From a virus, in the IMG/VR virus record IMGVR_UViG_3300046791_000318, positions 1 to 45,698 of that record: a stretch of DNA of 45,698 nt; one strand, 5' to 3'. The translations under genes and the position numbers were made by a program. The notes below the pieces were generated by a model. The model worked only from the letters and a program-made list of their open reading frames with translations, was not told the origin of the DNA and did not search any database. Positions 1 to 7,762 of the stretch are shown one piece after another (the stretch's first letter is position 1; each line of letters starts with the position of its first letter).

Positions 1-106
1 GACGCAGGCGACCGTCGAGGGCTACTCGGCGGAGGCATGGCGTAGGGTGTGTGCGGAGGCCGACGACGCCAGCGCGGCGCGGCCGACCATCGCGGGGACG
101 CTGGCC
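1..106 (+). repeat. Left end of terminal overlap, identical to 44230-44335
   Basis: The first 106 bases are identical to 44230-44335. After base 106 the copies differ at many positions but stay alignable through terS. A second near-identical block lies at 762-951 (equal to 45509-45698). The offset changes from 44229 to 44747 between the blocks because the right copy has 518 extra bases with an endonuclease gene. I read this as the circular-closure overlap of an assembled phage genome with two alleles. Confidence 0.85.
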
Positions 107-337
107 CTCTCACTCGAGCAAGCGGCCGAGGCGCGGGAGTACAAGGCGGTCGCGTCGCTCGCCGACACGTGGAGCAAGGTCGTGGGGGCGCGGGCGCCTG
201 AACGCCACGAGCACGCGCACGTCGTGGCGCAGTTCGAAGCGCTCCCGCGTGAGGGGAAGGTCTCGTGGCTCCGCGAGCGCGCGGCGCGCCTCCTCGCCGA
301 AGCGGACCGCCTCGACGCAGTGGATGCAAGCGGCTGA
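2..337 (+). CDS. Terminase small subunit, left copy (5' truncated)
   Basis: This is the C-terminal part of a small terminase; the start lies before the window. The reading frame opens at base 2 and is identical in DNA to the right-end copy (44084-44557) for the first 106 bases, then diverges while staying clearly homologous. The lost N-terminus in the right copy carries a helix-turn-helix of the kind that recognises the packaging site. The last codons overlap the ATG of the large terminase at 324, so the two are probably translationally coupled. The C-terminal residues (about the last 8) differ completely from the right copy, where an endonuclease gene follows. Identity as TerS rests on that homology and on the position directly before terL. 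Confidence 0.8.
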   Translation, partial: TQATVEGYSAEAWRRVCAEADDASAARPTIAGTLALSLEQAAEAREYKAVASLADTWSKVVGARAPERHEHAHVVAQFEALPREGKVSWLRERAARLLAEADRLDAVDASG

Positions 338-1724
338 GCTCCTTGCGATCGACGAGGTCCTGAGCCGCGTCTGTCGCCGCTCGTACGTTCCGCACAAGCC
401 TCACGCGAAACAGGCGGAGTTCCTTGCGCTCGACTGCCGGGAGGCCCTCTACGGCGGCGCTGCGGGCGGAGGAAAGAGCGACGCGCTCCTCATGGCGGCG
501 CTGCAATACGCCCACGTCCCCGGGTATAACGCCCTCATCCTGAGGCGGACCTACGCCGACCTTTCGCTCCCCGACGCGATCATGGCGCGCGCGAAAGAAT
601 GGCTCGCGGGCACCGACGCCGAGTGGAACGACCGGGACAAGCGGTTCACCTTCCCAAGCGGCGCACGCCTTCAGTTCGGGTTTCTCGACACCGACAAGGA
701 CCGCTACCGCTACCAGGGCGGCGCCTACCAGTTCATCGCCTTCGACGAGCTGACGCAGTTCCCAGAGGCGTGGTACCGCTACCTCTTCTCGCGCCTCCGT
801 CGCCTCGTGGGCACCGAGGTTCCAATGCGCGTGCGCGCCGCCACGAACCCCGGCGGCATCGGCCACGAATGGGTGCGGCGTCGGTTCATCGAGCCCGGCG
901 ACGACGAGCGGCCATTCATCGCGGCACGCCTTGACGACAACCCGAGCCTCGACGCTGAGGAGTACCGGGGAGCGCTCGCTGTCCTCGACACGACCACGCG
1001 GCGGCAGCTTGAGGAAGGCCTGTGGATACGCGACGCGGAGGGCTTGGTCTACCGCTACTCCGAGACGCGGAACGTTGTGGCGACAGCGCCTGTATGCCAG
1101 CGCTACCTACTCGGCATCGACTACGGTGCGCGCTCGCCCACCGCGTTCGTCCTCCTCGGGTGGCGGCTTGGCGACCCCACGGTGTACGTCATCCGTGCGT
1201 GGAAGCGGGCCGGCATGTCCCCCAGCGAGGCCGCCGAGGAAGTCATCAAGGTCAAGGAGGCCTACCCGCTGTCTCGCATCGTCGGCGACACGGGAGGGCT
1301 CGGCGCGGGCTATGTTGAGGAGGCCCAATACAGGTTCAAGCTTCCGATTGAGGCCGCAGAGAAGACGAACAAGCTCGGGTACATCAAGCTGCTGAACGGC
1401 GACATGGAGCGCGGTCGCGTGAAGGTCGTCCTCCGCGACTGCGAACCGCTCACGAGCGAGTGGTTGGAGCTTCCATGGCATGAGAACCAGGAGAAAGAGG
1501 CGCCCGGGTTCGACAACCATTGCGCCGACGCGATGCTCTACGCGTGGCGCGCGGCGTACGCGTGGACGCAGAAGGAGACCACGCCGGGCGAGCCCACGAC
1601 GACCGCCGAGGCCGTGCAGAAGGCCGCCCTGAAGCGCAAGGAAGAGTTCCTTGTCGCGCGCGAGAAGGCACGGAAGCGCGAGGAGCGGAAGGGGCCGCTG
1701 CCCATCACGCATCGCCGCAGATAG
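324..1724 (+). CDS. terL: Terminase large subunit (ATPase/nuclease), complete copy
   Basis: The 466-residue packaging motor translocates DNA into the prohead through the portal and cuts concatemers. The N-terminal ATPase has a Walker A (GGAAGGGKS, residues 44-52), a Walker B (FIAFDE, about 137-142) and a coupling motif (ATNPGG, about 173-178). The C-terminal RNase H-like nuclease keeps its three acidic residues: D266 in LLGIDYG, D322 in IVGDTGG and D402 in DNHCADAM. The ATG at 324 overlaps the terS stop and gives MQAAELLAIDEV, which aligns with the start of the right-end copy. The C-terminus is basic and helical. The length is usual for podovirus and siphovirus terminases. The partial copy at 45071-45698 is a different allele of the same gene. 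Confidence 0.96.
   Translation: MQAAELLAIDEVLSRVCRRSYVPHKPHAKQAEFLALDCREALYGGAAGGGKSDALLMAALQYAHVPGYNALILRRTYADLSLPDAIMARAKEWLAGTDAEWNDRDKRFTFPSGARLQFGFLDTDKDRYRYQGGAYQFIAFDELTQFPEAWYRYLFSRLRRLVGTEVPMRVRAATNPGGIGHEWVRRRFIEPGDDERPFIAARLDDNPSLDAEEYRGALAVLDTTTRRQLEEGLWIRDAEGLVYRYSETRNVVATAPVCQRYLLGIDYGARSPTAFVLLGWRLGDPTVYVIRAWKRAGMSPSEAAEEVIKVKEAYPLSRIVGDTGGLGAGYVEEAQYRFKLPIEAAEKTNKLGYIKLLNGDMERGRVKVVLRDCEPLTSEWLELPWHENQEKEAPGFDNHCADAMLYAWRAAYAWTQKETTPGEPTTTAEAVQKAALKRKEEFLVAREKARKREERKGPLPITHRRR
762..951 (+). repeat. Internal block shared with the right end of the window
   Basis: This block covers terL from the end of the Walker B region through the coupling motif. It matches 45509-45698 with only a few substitutions (for example near 807 and 824), whereas the terL sequence just before it is strongly diverged between the two copies. 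The abrupt change from divergent to near-identical looks like a recombination boundary or an assembly junction. Confidence 0.85.
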
Positions 1725-1778
1725 ACGCCGCAGTTTCTGGGGAGCGAGCTTCGAAGCGGTCGCGCTACGTCTCCAGGC

Positions 1779-2096
1779 GTGCTGCGACCGATTCGCGACA
1801 ACGTCCGCATCACGCGCCTCGAGGGGCACGGGATTGAGGGCGTCAGCCCGGGCGGCATCATCCTCCCGGCGACGCGCGAAAAGAGCGTCCGCACGAAGGG
1901 CGACTACTTCCGCGCACGCGTCGAGGCGATCGGCCCTGACGCTCGGTACGCCGATGGCGAACTCACGCCTGGCGCGGAGGTCCTGGTCTACACGTACTCG
2001 GGCACCGCGGAGAGCGTGTTCACGGGCGCGGATGCCGATGAGTACGGCCTCTTCGTGAAGCCTGACGACATCCTTTGCGTAGTGGAGGACACATGA
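1779..2096 (+). CDS. GroES-like co-chaperonin (Cpn10 family)
   Basis: This 105-residue protein has the Cpn10 pattern from end to end. It begins LRPIRDNV, has a GGIILP segment, a mobile-loop-like stretch (TREKSVRTKG), then ARVEAIGP, PGAEVLVY and a C-terminal DILCVVED. Host GroES has the same order (RPLHDRV, GGIVL, GEVLAVG, GDIVIF, DILAIVE). The known role of Cpn10 is to cap the GroEL cavity. Phage versions such as T4 gp31 retune host GroEL for folding the capsid protein. The GTG start at 1779 is the only one that keeps the first strand. It sits 54 bases after terL and its stop overlaps the next ATG (ATGA). No GroEL is encoded in the window, so it should work with the host chaperonin. Confidence 0.85.
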   Translation: MLRPIRDNVRITRLEGHGIEGVSPGGIILPATREKSVRTKGDYFRARVEAIGPDARYADGELTPGAEVLVYTYSGTAESVFTGADADEYGLFVKPDDILCVVEDT

Positions 2097-2356
2097 GCGA
2101 CGACGTAGAGCCCTGCCCCGACGAGCCGGAGCCCATCACGGAGCCGCGTCCCGTCCCGGTGCGCAAGCCGCGAGGCTTCGCCGCGATGGACCGCGCCAAG
2201 GTCGTGGCCATCTCCTCGAAGGGCGGGAGGGCCGCACACGCCGCCGGCACCGCGCACACGTTCACGGCCGACGAGGCCCGCGCCGCAGGCAAGAAGGGCG
2301 GGAGCGCTCCGCATGCGCGACGAGGACGCCGACCACGGAAGGTCGACGCGGCGTGA
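2093..2356 (+). CDS. KGG-repeat (YciG/con-10-like) stress-type protein
   Basis: This 87-residue protein has an acidic, proline-rich N-terminus (about residues 1-30). It is followed by a KGG unit: GFAAMDRAKVVAISSKGG, then AAHAAGTAHTF, then ADEARAAGKKGG. This spacing is that of the KGG family (YciG, fungal con-10), small disordered proteins induced in stress or sporulation whose molecular function is unknown. The ATG at 2093 overlaps the stop of the co-chaperonin gene, and its own stop overlaps the next GTG, so it belongs to a tightly coupled accessory block. The C-terminus is basic. The family assignment is secure; its role in the phage is unknown. Confidence 0.8.
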   Translation: MSDDVEPCPDEPEPITEPRPVPVRKPRGFAAMDRAKVVAISSKGGRAAHAAGTAHTFTADEARAAGKKGGSAPHARRGRRPRKVDAA

Positions 2357-3066
2357 TCCTCGGCCTCGACCGCCACCCCGCGGCCGCGTGCTTCGCGGAG
2401 CTGGACGACGCCATCACGGCCATGCGCCCGAAGGATGCGCCGCCCGTCGTGCTGAACGCGCACGCCTTCCCCGATGAGATCCCGCCCGGCGCCATCGTCT
2501 ACAACCTGGAGAACGTAGGACTCCAGGTGTCCCCTAATGCCTTCGGGGGTCACGCTGTGTGGGACTTCTCAACGACCAACTTCGCCAAGTGGGACCGGGC
2601 CGTGACGCACGTCCCCATCGGCTACCACCCGACGATGGAGCGCTTCACGATGCGGCCGTGGGCGGAGCGCGACATTGATGTCGTGTTCACAGGCAACCGC
2701 AACCTGCGACGGGTCGACATCCTCCAGCGCATTCGTGACGCCGGCATACGCCTAGCCCTCATCGGCCCTGGAGAGGCCTACGGCGGGCTTCGGAACTTCA
2801 TCCTCGCCAGGTCGAAGCTGGCGATCAGCATGCTGCAGTTCGACGATGGCATTCACCCCGTGCTGCGCTCCGCGCACTGCGTTGCGAACAAGCTTCCGAT
2901 GGTGTGCGAGATGGCTCCCGAGACGCCCTCGTGGGTGCCGCTCAAGTGCCGCTACGACAACCTCGTGAAGGTCGTCGGGCGTCTGCTCCGCGCTCCTCAC
3001 TTTCTCGCGAACATGGCTGACAAGGCGTACGAGGCCTTCAAGGCGTGCCCCATGGTGCTGCCGTGA
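2353..3066 (+). CDS. Probable glycosyltransferase (GT-B, C-terminal half-like)
   Basis: This 237-residue protein has features of the nucleotide-sugar-binding domain of GT-B glycosyltransferases. A strand with a GN-R segment (VVFTGNRNLRR, about residues 110-120) is followed by RIRDAGIRLALIGPGE. Then come a SKLAISMLQF segment and VLRSAHCVANKLPMVCE, resembling the acidic-residue loop that binds the donor sugar. The GTG start overlaps the previous stop (GTGA). It is followed at once by a double GT-A protein, so the two probably act on the same substrate. Position between packaging and portal genes favours decoration of virion proteins or DNA over cell-wall synthesis. The exact fold call needs profile comparison. 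Confidence 0.6.
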   Translation: MILGLDRHPAAACFAELDDAITAMRPKDAPPVVLNAHAFPDEIPPGAIVYNLENVGLQVSPNAFGGHAVWDFSTTNFAKWDRAVTHVPIGYHPTMERFTMRPWAERDIDVVFTGNRNLRRVDILQRIRDAGIRLALIGPGEAYGGLRNFILARSKLAISMLQFDDGIHPVLRSAHCVANKLPMVCEMAPETPSWVPLKCRYDNLVKVVGRLLRAPHFLANMADKAYEAFKACPMVLP

Positions 3067-4541
3067 ACCTCGCCATCTGCGTCATGCACGCGGCTTTCGA
3101 GCCGGCACGCAAGGCGTCGCTGTCGAAGCTCCTTCAGCGCCTCGGCATGGGCCCATTCATTGCGCGGGACTACGACCGCCGGGGAGCGTGGCCAATCGCT
3201 CGGCGCTGCTGGGAATATGGCATCGAGCACGGCGCCGATTGGATCATCGTCCTGAACGACGACGCCGAGCCCTGCGAAGACTTCATCCGCCGCGCCGAGC
3301 GGGCACTATCGCAGCGCGACCCCCGCGATCCGGTGTGCTTCTACACCGCGCACGAGAAGGCGGCTGTCGCCGGGGCGGGGCCTGCAGACTGGTACACGAC
3401 GCATGACGACCTCGTGGGTGTCGGCTGCGCCCTCTCGCGCGCGTCCGCGATGGAGTTCCTTGCGTGGGTCGACGCGAACCCAGACCTCGAGGACTTCAGC
3501 GACGACGGTCGCATCAACCTGTGGGCCATGGCCACGCGCCGCCGCATCTACACGACGGTTCCGAGCCTCGTCGACCACCAGCTACCGGCCGAAAGCCTCG
3601 TCGAGTCGCCCACGACCGCGGTCGCAGGGGCACGCCGCGCCGTCGTTCCACCTACGCCATCGCAGCCCCTCCTCGAGGAGGCCCCAGCGCTTGTCACCCC
3701 CCACCTCGGCCGCGCACGCTCCGGCAACCATTGGGAGCTCCTCCACCGCGTCAGAACGCTGGACGTGGCCACGATTGAGGCCGCCTACCTCGCGCACCGC
3801 CACGGCGAGCCCGTCAGCCAGCGGCCCCATGTCTTCCTCGCGATGCCCGCCTACGTCACGCCGGAGGCCGCCGTACGCGCCTCGGTGCAAGCCATCATCC
3901 TGGACCTCCAGGCGCACGGCATCGGTGCCACCTACTTCGAGACGCCGGGGGACAGCCTCGTAACGCGCGGGCGTCACGCGCTCGTCCACGAGTTCCTGTG
4001 CTCGCCTGCAACGCATCTCCTCCAGTGGGATGCAGACATCGAGTGTCAGGACGCGACGGCCGTCCGGAAGATGGTCGAGAGCGGCTTCGACGTCGTGGGC
4101 GGGGCCTACCCGTGGCGCGATGGCTCCGGCCGCGTCGTGGCGAACCCGCTTCGCCAGACCGTCGAGGAGAAGTATGTCGACCTCGACGCGAAGAGCTCGT
4201 GCATCAAGGTGTCCGAGGTCGGGACGGGATTCCTGCTGACGTCGCGGAGGGCGATCGTCGACCTCCAGGCGCAGCACCCGGAGCTCCTCTACATGGCGGA
4301 CATCGAGCCGTACGTCGGCGCTCCCATGTGGGCGCTGTTCGACGCGTACCTCGAGCTCCGCGCCGAGACCGGCAGGAAGCGCTACGCCTCCGAGGATTGG
4401 CGATTCTGCCAGCTCGCGCGCGATGCGGGCTACGACATCCACGTCTACTACCCGCCCATATTCCGTCACTGGGGCAAGCACGCGCACGCTGGTCACATCA
4501 CGACCGCGTGGGGCATGAGTGGCAAGGAGCCGGCTCCGTGA
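3063..4541 (+). CDS. Two-domain glycosyltransferase (tandem GT-A modules)
   Basis: This 492-residue protein appears to contain two GT2-like modules. The first (about residues 1-180) has WIIVLNDDAEP, an NDD metal-binding motif in the usual place after a strand, and a later acidic FSDDGR. The second (about 255-490) starts VFLAMPAYV and has THLLQWDADIE, a DAD motif. It continues with VVGGAYPWRD and YASEDWRFC, the acidic residue typical of the catalytic base region. A proline/alanine-rich linker (about 190-235) joins them. The GTG at 3063 overlaps the previous stop. GT-A enzymes transfer sugar from UDP or similar donors using the acidic motif and a divalent metal. Two active-looking modules in one chain suggests successive transfers. 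Confidence 0.75.
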   Translation: MNLAICVMHAAFEPARKASLSKLLQRLGMGPFIARDYDRRGAWPIARRCWEYGIEHGADWIIVLNDDAEPCEDFIRRAERALSQRDPRDPVCFYTAHEKAAVAGAGPADWYTTHDDLVGVGCALSRASAMEFLAWVDANPDLEDFSDDGRINLWAMATRRRIYTTVPSLVDHQLPAESLVESPTTAVAGARRAVVPPTPSQPLLEEAPALVTPHLGRARSGNHWELLHRVRTLDVATIEAAYLAHRHGEPVSQRPHVFLAMPAYVTPEAAVRASVQAIILDLQAHGIGATYFETPGDSLVTRGRHALVHEFLCSPATHLLQWDADIECQDATAVRKMVESGFDVVGGAYPWRDGSGRVVANPLRQTVEEKYVDLDAKSSCIKVSEVGTGFLLTSRRAIVDLQAQHPELLYMADIEPYVGAPMWALFDAYLELRAETGRKRYASEDWRFCQLARDAGYDIHVYYPPIFRHWGKHAHAGHITTAWGMSGKEPAP

Positions 4542-4990
4542 GCACGCCCTTCCTCATCCGCCCGTGGAAGCCCACCGATAAGGCGTTCATCACGCATTCG
4601 TGGCGCATGTCCTTCGAGGGCACGCCTGCGGTGCAGGGCGCGGACCGCGAGCATTACCGCGGGGAGATGATCCGAATGGTCGACCGCGTGCTCGACCGCG
4701 CCACGGTGCGCGTTGCGTGCGATCCGGCCGATCCTGACACCATCGTCGGGTGGGTCGCGTTCACGGACGGCGTCCTTCACTGGGGATTCATCAAGGAGGC
4801 CTTCCGCGAGGATTGCTCGCTCGCCGACCTCCTCGAAGGCGTCAAGATCGACGCCTACATGTTCAAGGGCCGCACGCTGCAGCGCGCCCTCGTCGGCGTC
4901 GATGGCTGCGACCAGAAGGTCGACGGCGACGGTCGCGTCGCATGGGTTGCCCCCAAGGGGTGGAAGTTCACACCGAGGTTCACGCTATGA
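4538..4990 (+). CDS. GNAT-type acetyltransferase-like protein
   Basis: This 150-residue protein begins FLIRPWKPTDKAFITHSW, the N-terminal strand-helix pattern of GNAT N-acetyltransferases. It continues with IVGWVAFTDGVLHWGFIKEAFR, which fits the central beta strands. The acetyl-CoA pyrophosphate loop (Q/RxxGxG/A) is not obvious, so activity is uncertain. Similar proteins are common between terminase and portal genes of podoviruses and siphoviruses. The GTG start overlaps the preceding glycosyltransferase stop. The ORF runs further upstream in the same frame, but that part is antisense/other-frame to the glycosyltransferase and is not coding. Confidence 0.6.
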   Translation: MSTPFLIRPWKPTDKAFITHSWRMSFEGTPAVQGADREHYRGEMIRMVDRVLDRATVRVACDPADPDTIVGWVAFTDGVLHWGFIKEAFREDCSLADLLEGVKIDAYMFKGRTLQRALVGVDGCDQKVDGDGRVAWVAPKGWKFTPRFTL

Positions 4991-5133
4991 GCGAAGAGAC
5001 CACCGACGAGAAGAACATCGTAAAGCTCCGCAAGGAGCTCGAGGACCTCAAGCAGCAACTGCAGGCCGCCACGCAGTCAAATGCCATCTTGAGCACCGTC
5101 ATTCGCGTGCAAGCAAAGGTCCTCGGCGGATGA
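4987..5133 (+). CDS. Small coiled-coil protein
   Basis: This 48-residue acidic protein starts MSEETTDEKNI. From residue 12 it forms a predicted amphipathic helix with heptad leucines (KLRKELEDLKQQLQA, then ILSTVIRV). It overlaps both neighbours by four bases (ATGA), so translation is coupled. No family is recognised. A self-assembling or adaptor role is possible but unsupported. Confidence 0.7.
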   Translation: MSEETTDEKNIVKLRKELEDLKQQLQAATQSNAILSTVIRVQAKVLGG

Positions 5134-5453
5134 GCGAAGCCTACACCGACCTCGGAGAGTACGAGTCGCTTCGCGTGGGGAACGAAGTGCACAAGCTTCG
5201 GCACTCGCACCACTACAAGCTGATCCAGTCCGGCCCCGGGCAGACCCTCATGCTCTCCACGCGGAGCGGGTACACCACCTTCCGCATCGTCGAGAGTGGT
5301 CTCGAGATCCCTCTGGCGAACGTGGCGAGCGCCATCCCGAAGGGCGCTCAGCTCGCGTCGCGGATGAGCAAGACCACGGGGTCACGCCTCACGCCGAGGC
5401 CGGTCGTAGAGAAGAAACAGAAGCGCAAGGAGCCCGACGATGCCGTTGGATGA
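5130..5453 (+). CDS. Hypothetical protein
   Basis: This 107-residue protein starts MSEAYTDLGEYE, overlapping the previous stop by four bases. The middle is beta-rich with aromatic residues (YKLIQSGPGQTLMLSTRSGYTTFRIV is split by turns, about residues 30-55). The C-terminus is lysine/arginine-rich (EKKQKRK) and probably disordered or nucleic-acid-binding. I do not recognise a family. It lies just before the portal gene, where small head-assembly or accessory proteins are usual. Confidence 0.7.
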   Translation: MSEAYTDLGEYESLRVGNEVHKLRHSHHYKLIQSGPGQTLMLSTRSGYTTFRIVESGLEIPLANVASAIPKGAQLASRMSKTTGSRLTPRPVVEKKQKRKEPDDAVG

Positions 5454-5754
5454 AGCCCGAGCGAAAGCCCGGTTCATGCGCGAGGTCGGCGCGACACACA
5501 CCTCGTGGAATGGCGACGACCTCACTTCGCTCACGCTCGCGCCCGTCGCGGTGCAGCGCCCCGTAGGCCCCGCCGCCAGCATGGGCGACATGCAGAAGCG
5601 CCTCGAGGCCGCCGCCCAGAAGCAACACGACATCATGTTTGCGGCCTCCAGTGTGAAGCCGAAGCTCGAAGCGCCCCAGCCGCGCCCCGCCGTCGTACCT
5701 CGCGCTGTTCGCGCGAAGCTCGAAGCGGCGCAGCGTGGCGAAATCGACGGATAA
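5440..5754 (+). CDS. Hypothetical protein before portal
   Basis: This 104-residue protein has a basic N-terminal helix (LDEARAKARFMREV) followed by ATHTSWNGDDLTSLTLAP. It then has a glutamine/alanine helix (MGDMQKRLEAAAQKQHD) and a proline-rich C-terminus. Both ends overlap the neighbouring genes by about 14-20 bases. No family is recognised. Its place directly upstream of the portal gene suggests a head-assembly accessory. Confidence 0.65.
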   Translation: MPLDEARAKARFMREVGATHTSWNGDDLTSLTLAPVAVQRPVGPAASMGDMQKRLEAAAQKQHDIMFAASSVKPKLEAPQPRPAVVPRAVRAKLEAAQRGEIDG

Positions 5755-7762
5755 GCGCCGCGGCCAAACCCGCGTCGAGAGGGTCCTCGCGAAAGAGCAT
5801 CCGAAGGACGTTCGGTGGTACCGCGAGGACGAGCCGCATCAGACGCTCTTTGATCAGCTCGACCGCTTGCAGCGCCTCACCGCGCCGCGCCGCCGGCAAG
5901 ACATCTACTTCGCCTGCCTCTACGACGATGCGGAGTTCTCGACGCTCCTCGGCTCGCAGGCCGTCGGAGAGTTCACGCCGCAGACGATGACGACGAACAT
6001 CGTCAAGCGCCAGGTGGACGCCTTCGTCGCGAAGCACACGAAGAATCGCCCCGTGCCGATGGCGCTCACCACGGGCGGGACCTACTCGGAGCAGCGCCGC
6101 GCGAAGTCGCTCAGCAAGGCATTCGAGGGCGTGCTCGATCAGGTCGGCTATTGGGATACGCGCCCGCTCATTCGCCGCGATGGTGCCGTATTCGGCTCCG
6201 GCTTCGCGCTGAACCATCGCATCGGCAAGAAGCTCTTTCACGACCGCGCCTACCCGTGGGAGTTCCTCGTCGATCCGCGCGAAGCCATGTACGGCAAGCC
6301 GCAGACGCTCATTCTGCTCCGGTACGTTGACCGCCTCGTGCTCATGGAGCGCTTCCCCGGCAAGGCGGAGGCGATCCTCGGCTCCGAGGGGAAGCGCGCC
6401 GATACCGCGTTCAACATTGGGTGGGATGAGACGTGCGACCTCGTCCTCACCGTCGCCGCATGGCACCTGCCGAGCGGAGAGGCGACTGATAAGGACGCGA
6501 AGGGCGGCCGGTACGCGCTCTGCGTCAGCGACGCGACACTCACCGAAGGCGACTACCGTCGCGACAGGTTTCCGATCAGCAAATGGGACTTCTCGCCCGG
6601 CATCGTCGGCTGGCGCGGCGAGGGCATGGCGAAGCAGCTCGCCGGCCTCCAGTACGAGGTCAACGCGGTGGGCCTGCGTCTGCAGGAACAGGCCTACATG
6701 GCCGGCACGTTCGTCTGGACGCCGCCCGACTCGGGCCTCGAGTCTGAGATGCTCGACAACGGGGTGTTCACGCACCTCGTCTCGGCCGTGAAGCCGGAGT
6801 TTTTCAACGCTCCGCCGTGGCACCCGCAGTTTTTCGATTGGTACATGAACCTCCGCGGACGCTTCCCCGCAGAGGAGTCGCGCCTCTCCGAGATGGCGAC
6901 GCGCGGCGAACTCCCGCCCGGCCTCGAGTCCGGCAAGGCCATCCGCGCCTGGAACAACCAAGACGACCAGGCCTTCCTACCTCAGGGCCGCGAGGATGAG
7001 CGCGACGCCATCGACACCGCTTGGCAGCTTTTCGACCTCCTCGAGGAAATCCACGAAGAGGGGACAGAGGACTCCGAAGAGTCCACATATGAGATCCAGA
7101 TCGAACGCCGCGCCCACGGGCAGACGCTTCTCGAGGACACCGATTGGAAGAAGGTCCGCATGGACCGGAAGACCTTCAAGCTGAAGGTGTTCCCCACGTC
7201 GATGCTCACCGGTACGCCGGCCGAGAAGTATCAGACCGCGAAAGAGATGGCCGCCGACGGCCTCCTCAGCATCGACGAGGTCTACAGCCTCCTCGACATC
7301 CCGGACATCCAACGGATCTTGAACCTCCGCGGCGCGCCTCGTCGCGCCATCGAGAAAATCCTCGAGGAAGTCCTCGACGCCGACGATCCGGAGAGCGCGT
7401 ACGTGTACCCCGAACCGCCGATGAACCTCGAGCTCTGTCGGGCGCTCGGACTCCTGACGTACCTCGACGCGTTCACGAACAACGCCGAACCAAAGAACCT
7501 GAAGTGGGTCCTGAAGTTCGCCCTCGACGCCGAGCAACAGATCGAGATGGCAGACGACGCTGCGGCCATGGCTGGCGGTCCGGGCGGAGCTCCCACCGAC
7601 GAGCCGCTCCCGCCGCCCGACGAGGCGCTCCCGCCCGACATGGGTGCGCCTCCAGGCATGGGTCCGCCGCCGCCGGAGCAGCTTTTCGCGCCGCCGCCGG
7701 AGCAACCCCTTCCTGCCAACGCAGTCCCGCCGGCCGCTGTCGCGCCGGTTCCCGGTGTCTGA
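5735..7762 (+). CDS. Portal protein
   Basis: This 675-residue protein would form the dodecameric vertex through which DNA enters and leaves. It has the shape of the large podovirus portals: an alpha/beta N-terminal wing, PWEFLVDPREAMYG (about residues 180-193), and a long central domain with FSPGIVGWRGEGMAKQLAGL (about 290-310). Helical stem and crown regions follow, then a 90-residue proline/glycine/alanine-rich tail (about residues 595-675) that is probably disordered. The GTG at 5735 is chosen because it gives MAKSTDKRRG and a short overlap with the previous gene. The stop shares a base with the next ATG (TGATG). Position after terL and before scaffold and capsid supports the call. Confidence 0.85.
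   Translation: MAKSTDKRRGQTRVERVLAKEHPKDVRWYREDEPHQTLFDQLDRLQRLTAPRRRQDIYFACLYDDAEFSTLLGSQAVGEFTPQTMTTNIVKRQVDAFVAKHTKNRPVPMALTTGGTYSEQRRAKSLSKAFEGVLDQVGYWDTRPLIRRDGAVFGSGFALNHRIGKKLFHDRAYPWEFLVDPREAMYGKPQTLILLRYVDRLVLMERFPGKAEAILGSEGKRADTAFNIGWDETCDLVLTVAAWHLPSGEATDKDAKGGRYALCVSDATLTEGDYRRDRFPISKWDFSPGIVGWRGEGMAKQLAGLQYEVNAVGLRLQEQAYMAGTFVWTPPDSGLESEMLDNGVFTHLVSAVKPEFFNAPPWHPQFFDWYMNLRGRFPAEESRLSEMATRGELPPGLESGKAIRAWNNQDDQAFLPQGREDERDAIDTAWQLFDLLEEIHEEGTEDSEESTYEIQIERRAHGQTLLEDTDWKKVRMDRKTFKLKVFPTSMLTGTPAEKYQTAKEMAADGLLSIDEVYSLLDIPDIQRILNLRGAPRRAIEKILEEVLDADDPESAYVYPEPPMNLELCRALGLLTYLDAFTNNAEPKNLKWVLKFALDAEQQIEMADDAAAMAGGPGGAPTDEPLPPPDEALPPDMGAPPGMGPPPPEQLFAPPPEQPLPANAVPPAAVAPVPGV

Noticed and set aside
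4713-5129. Long upstream extension of the 5130-5453 gene
   Set aside because: It lies out of frame inside the acetyltransferase-like gene and has Arg/Ser-rich shadow composition; ATG 5130 in the ATGA overlap is the natural start.
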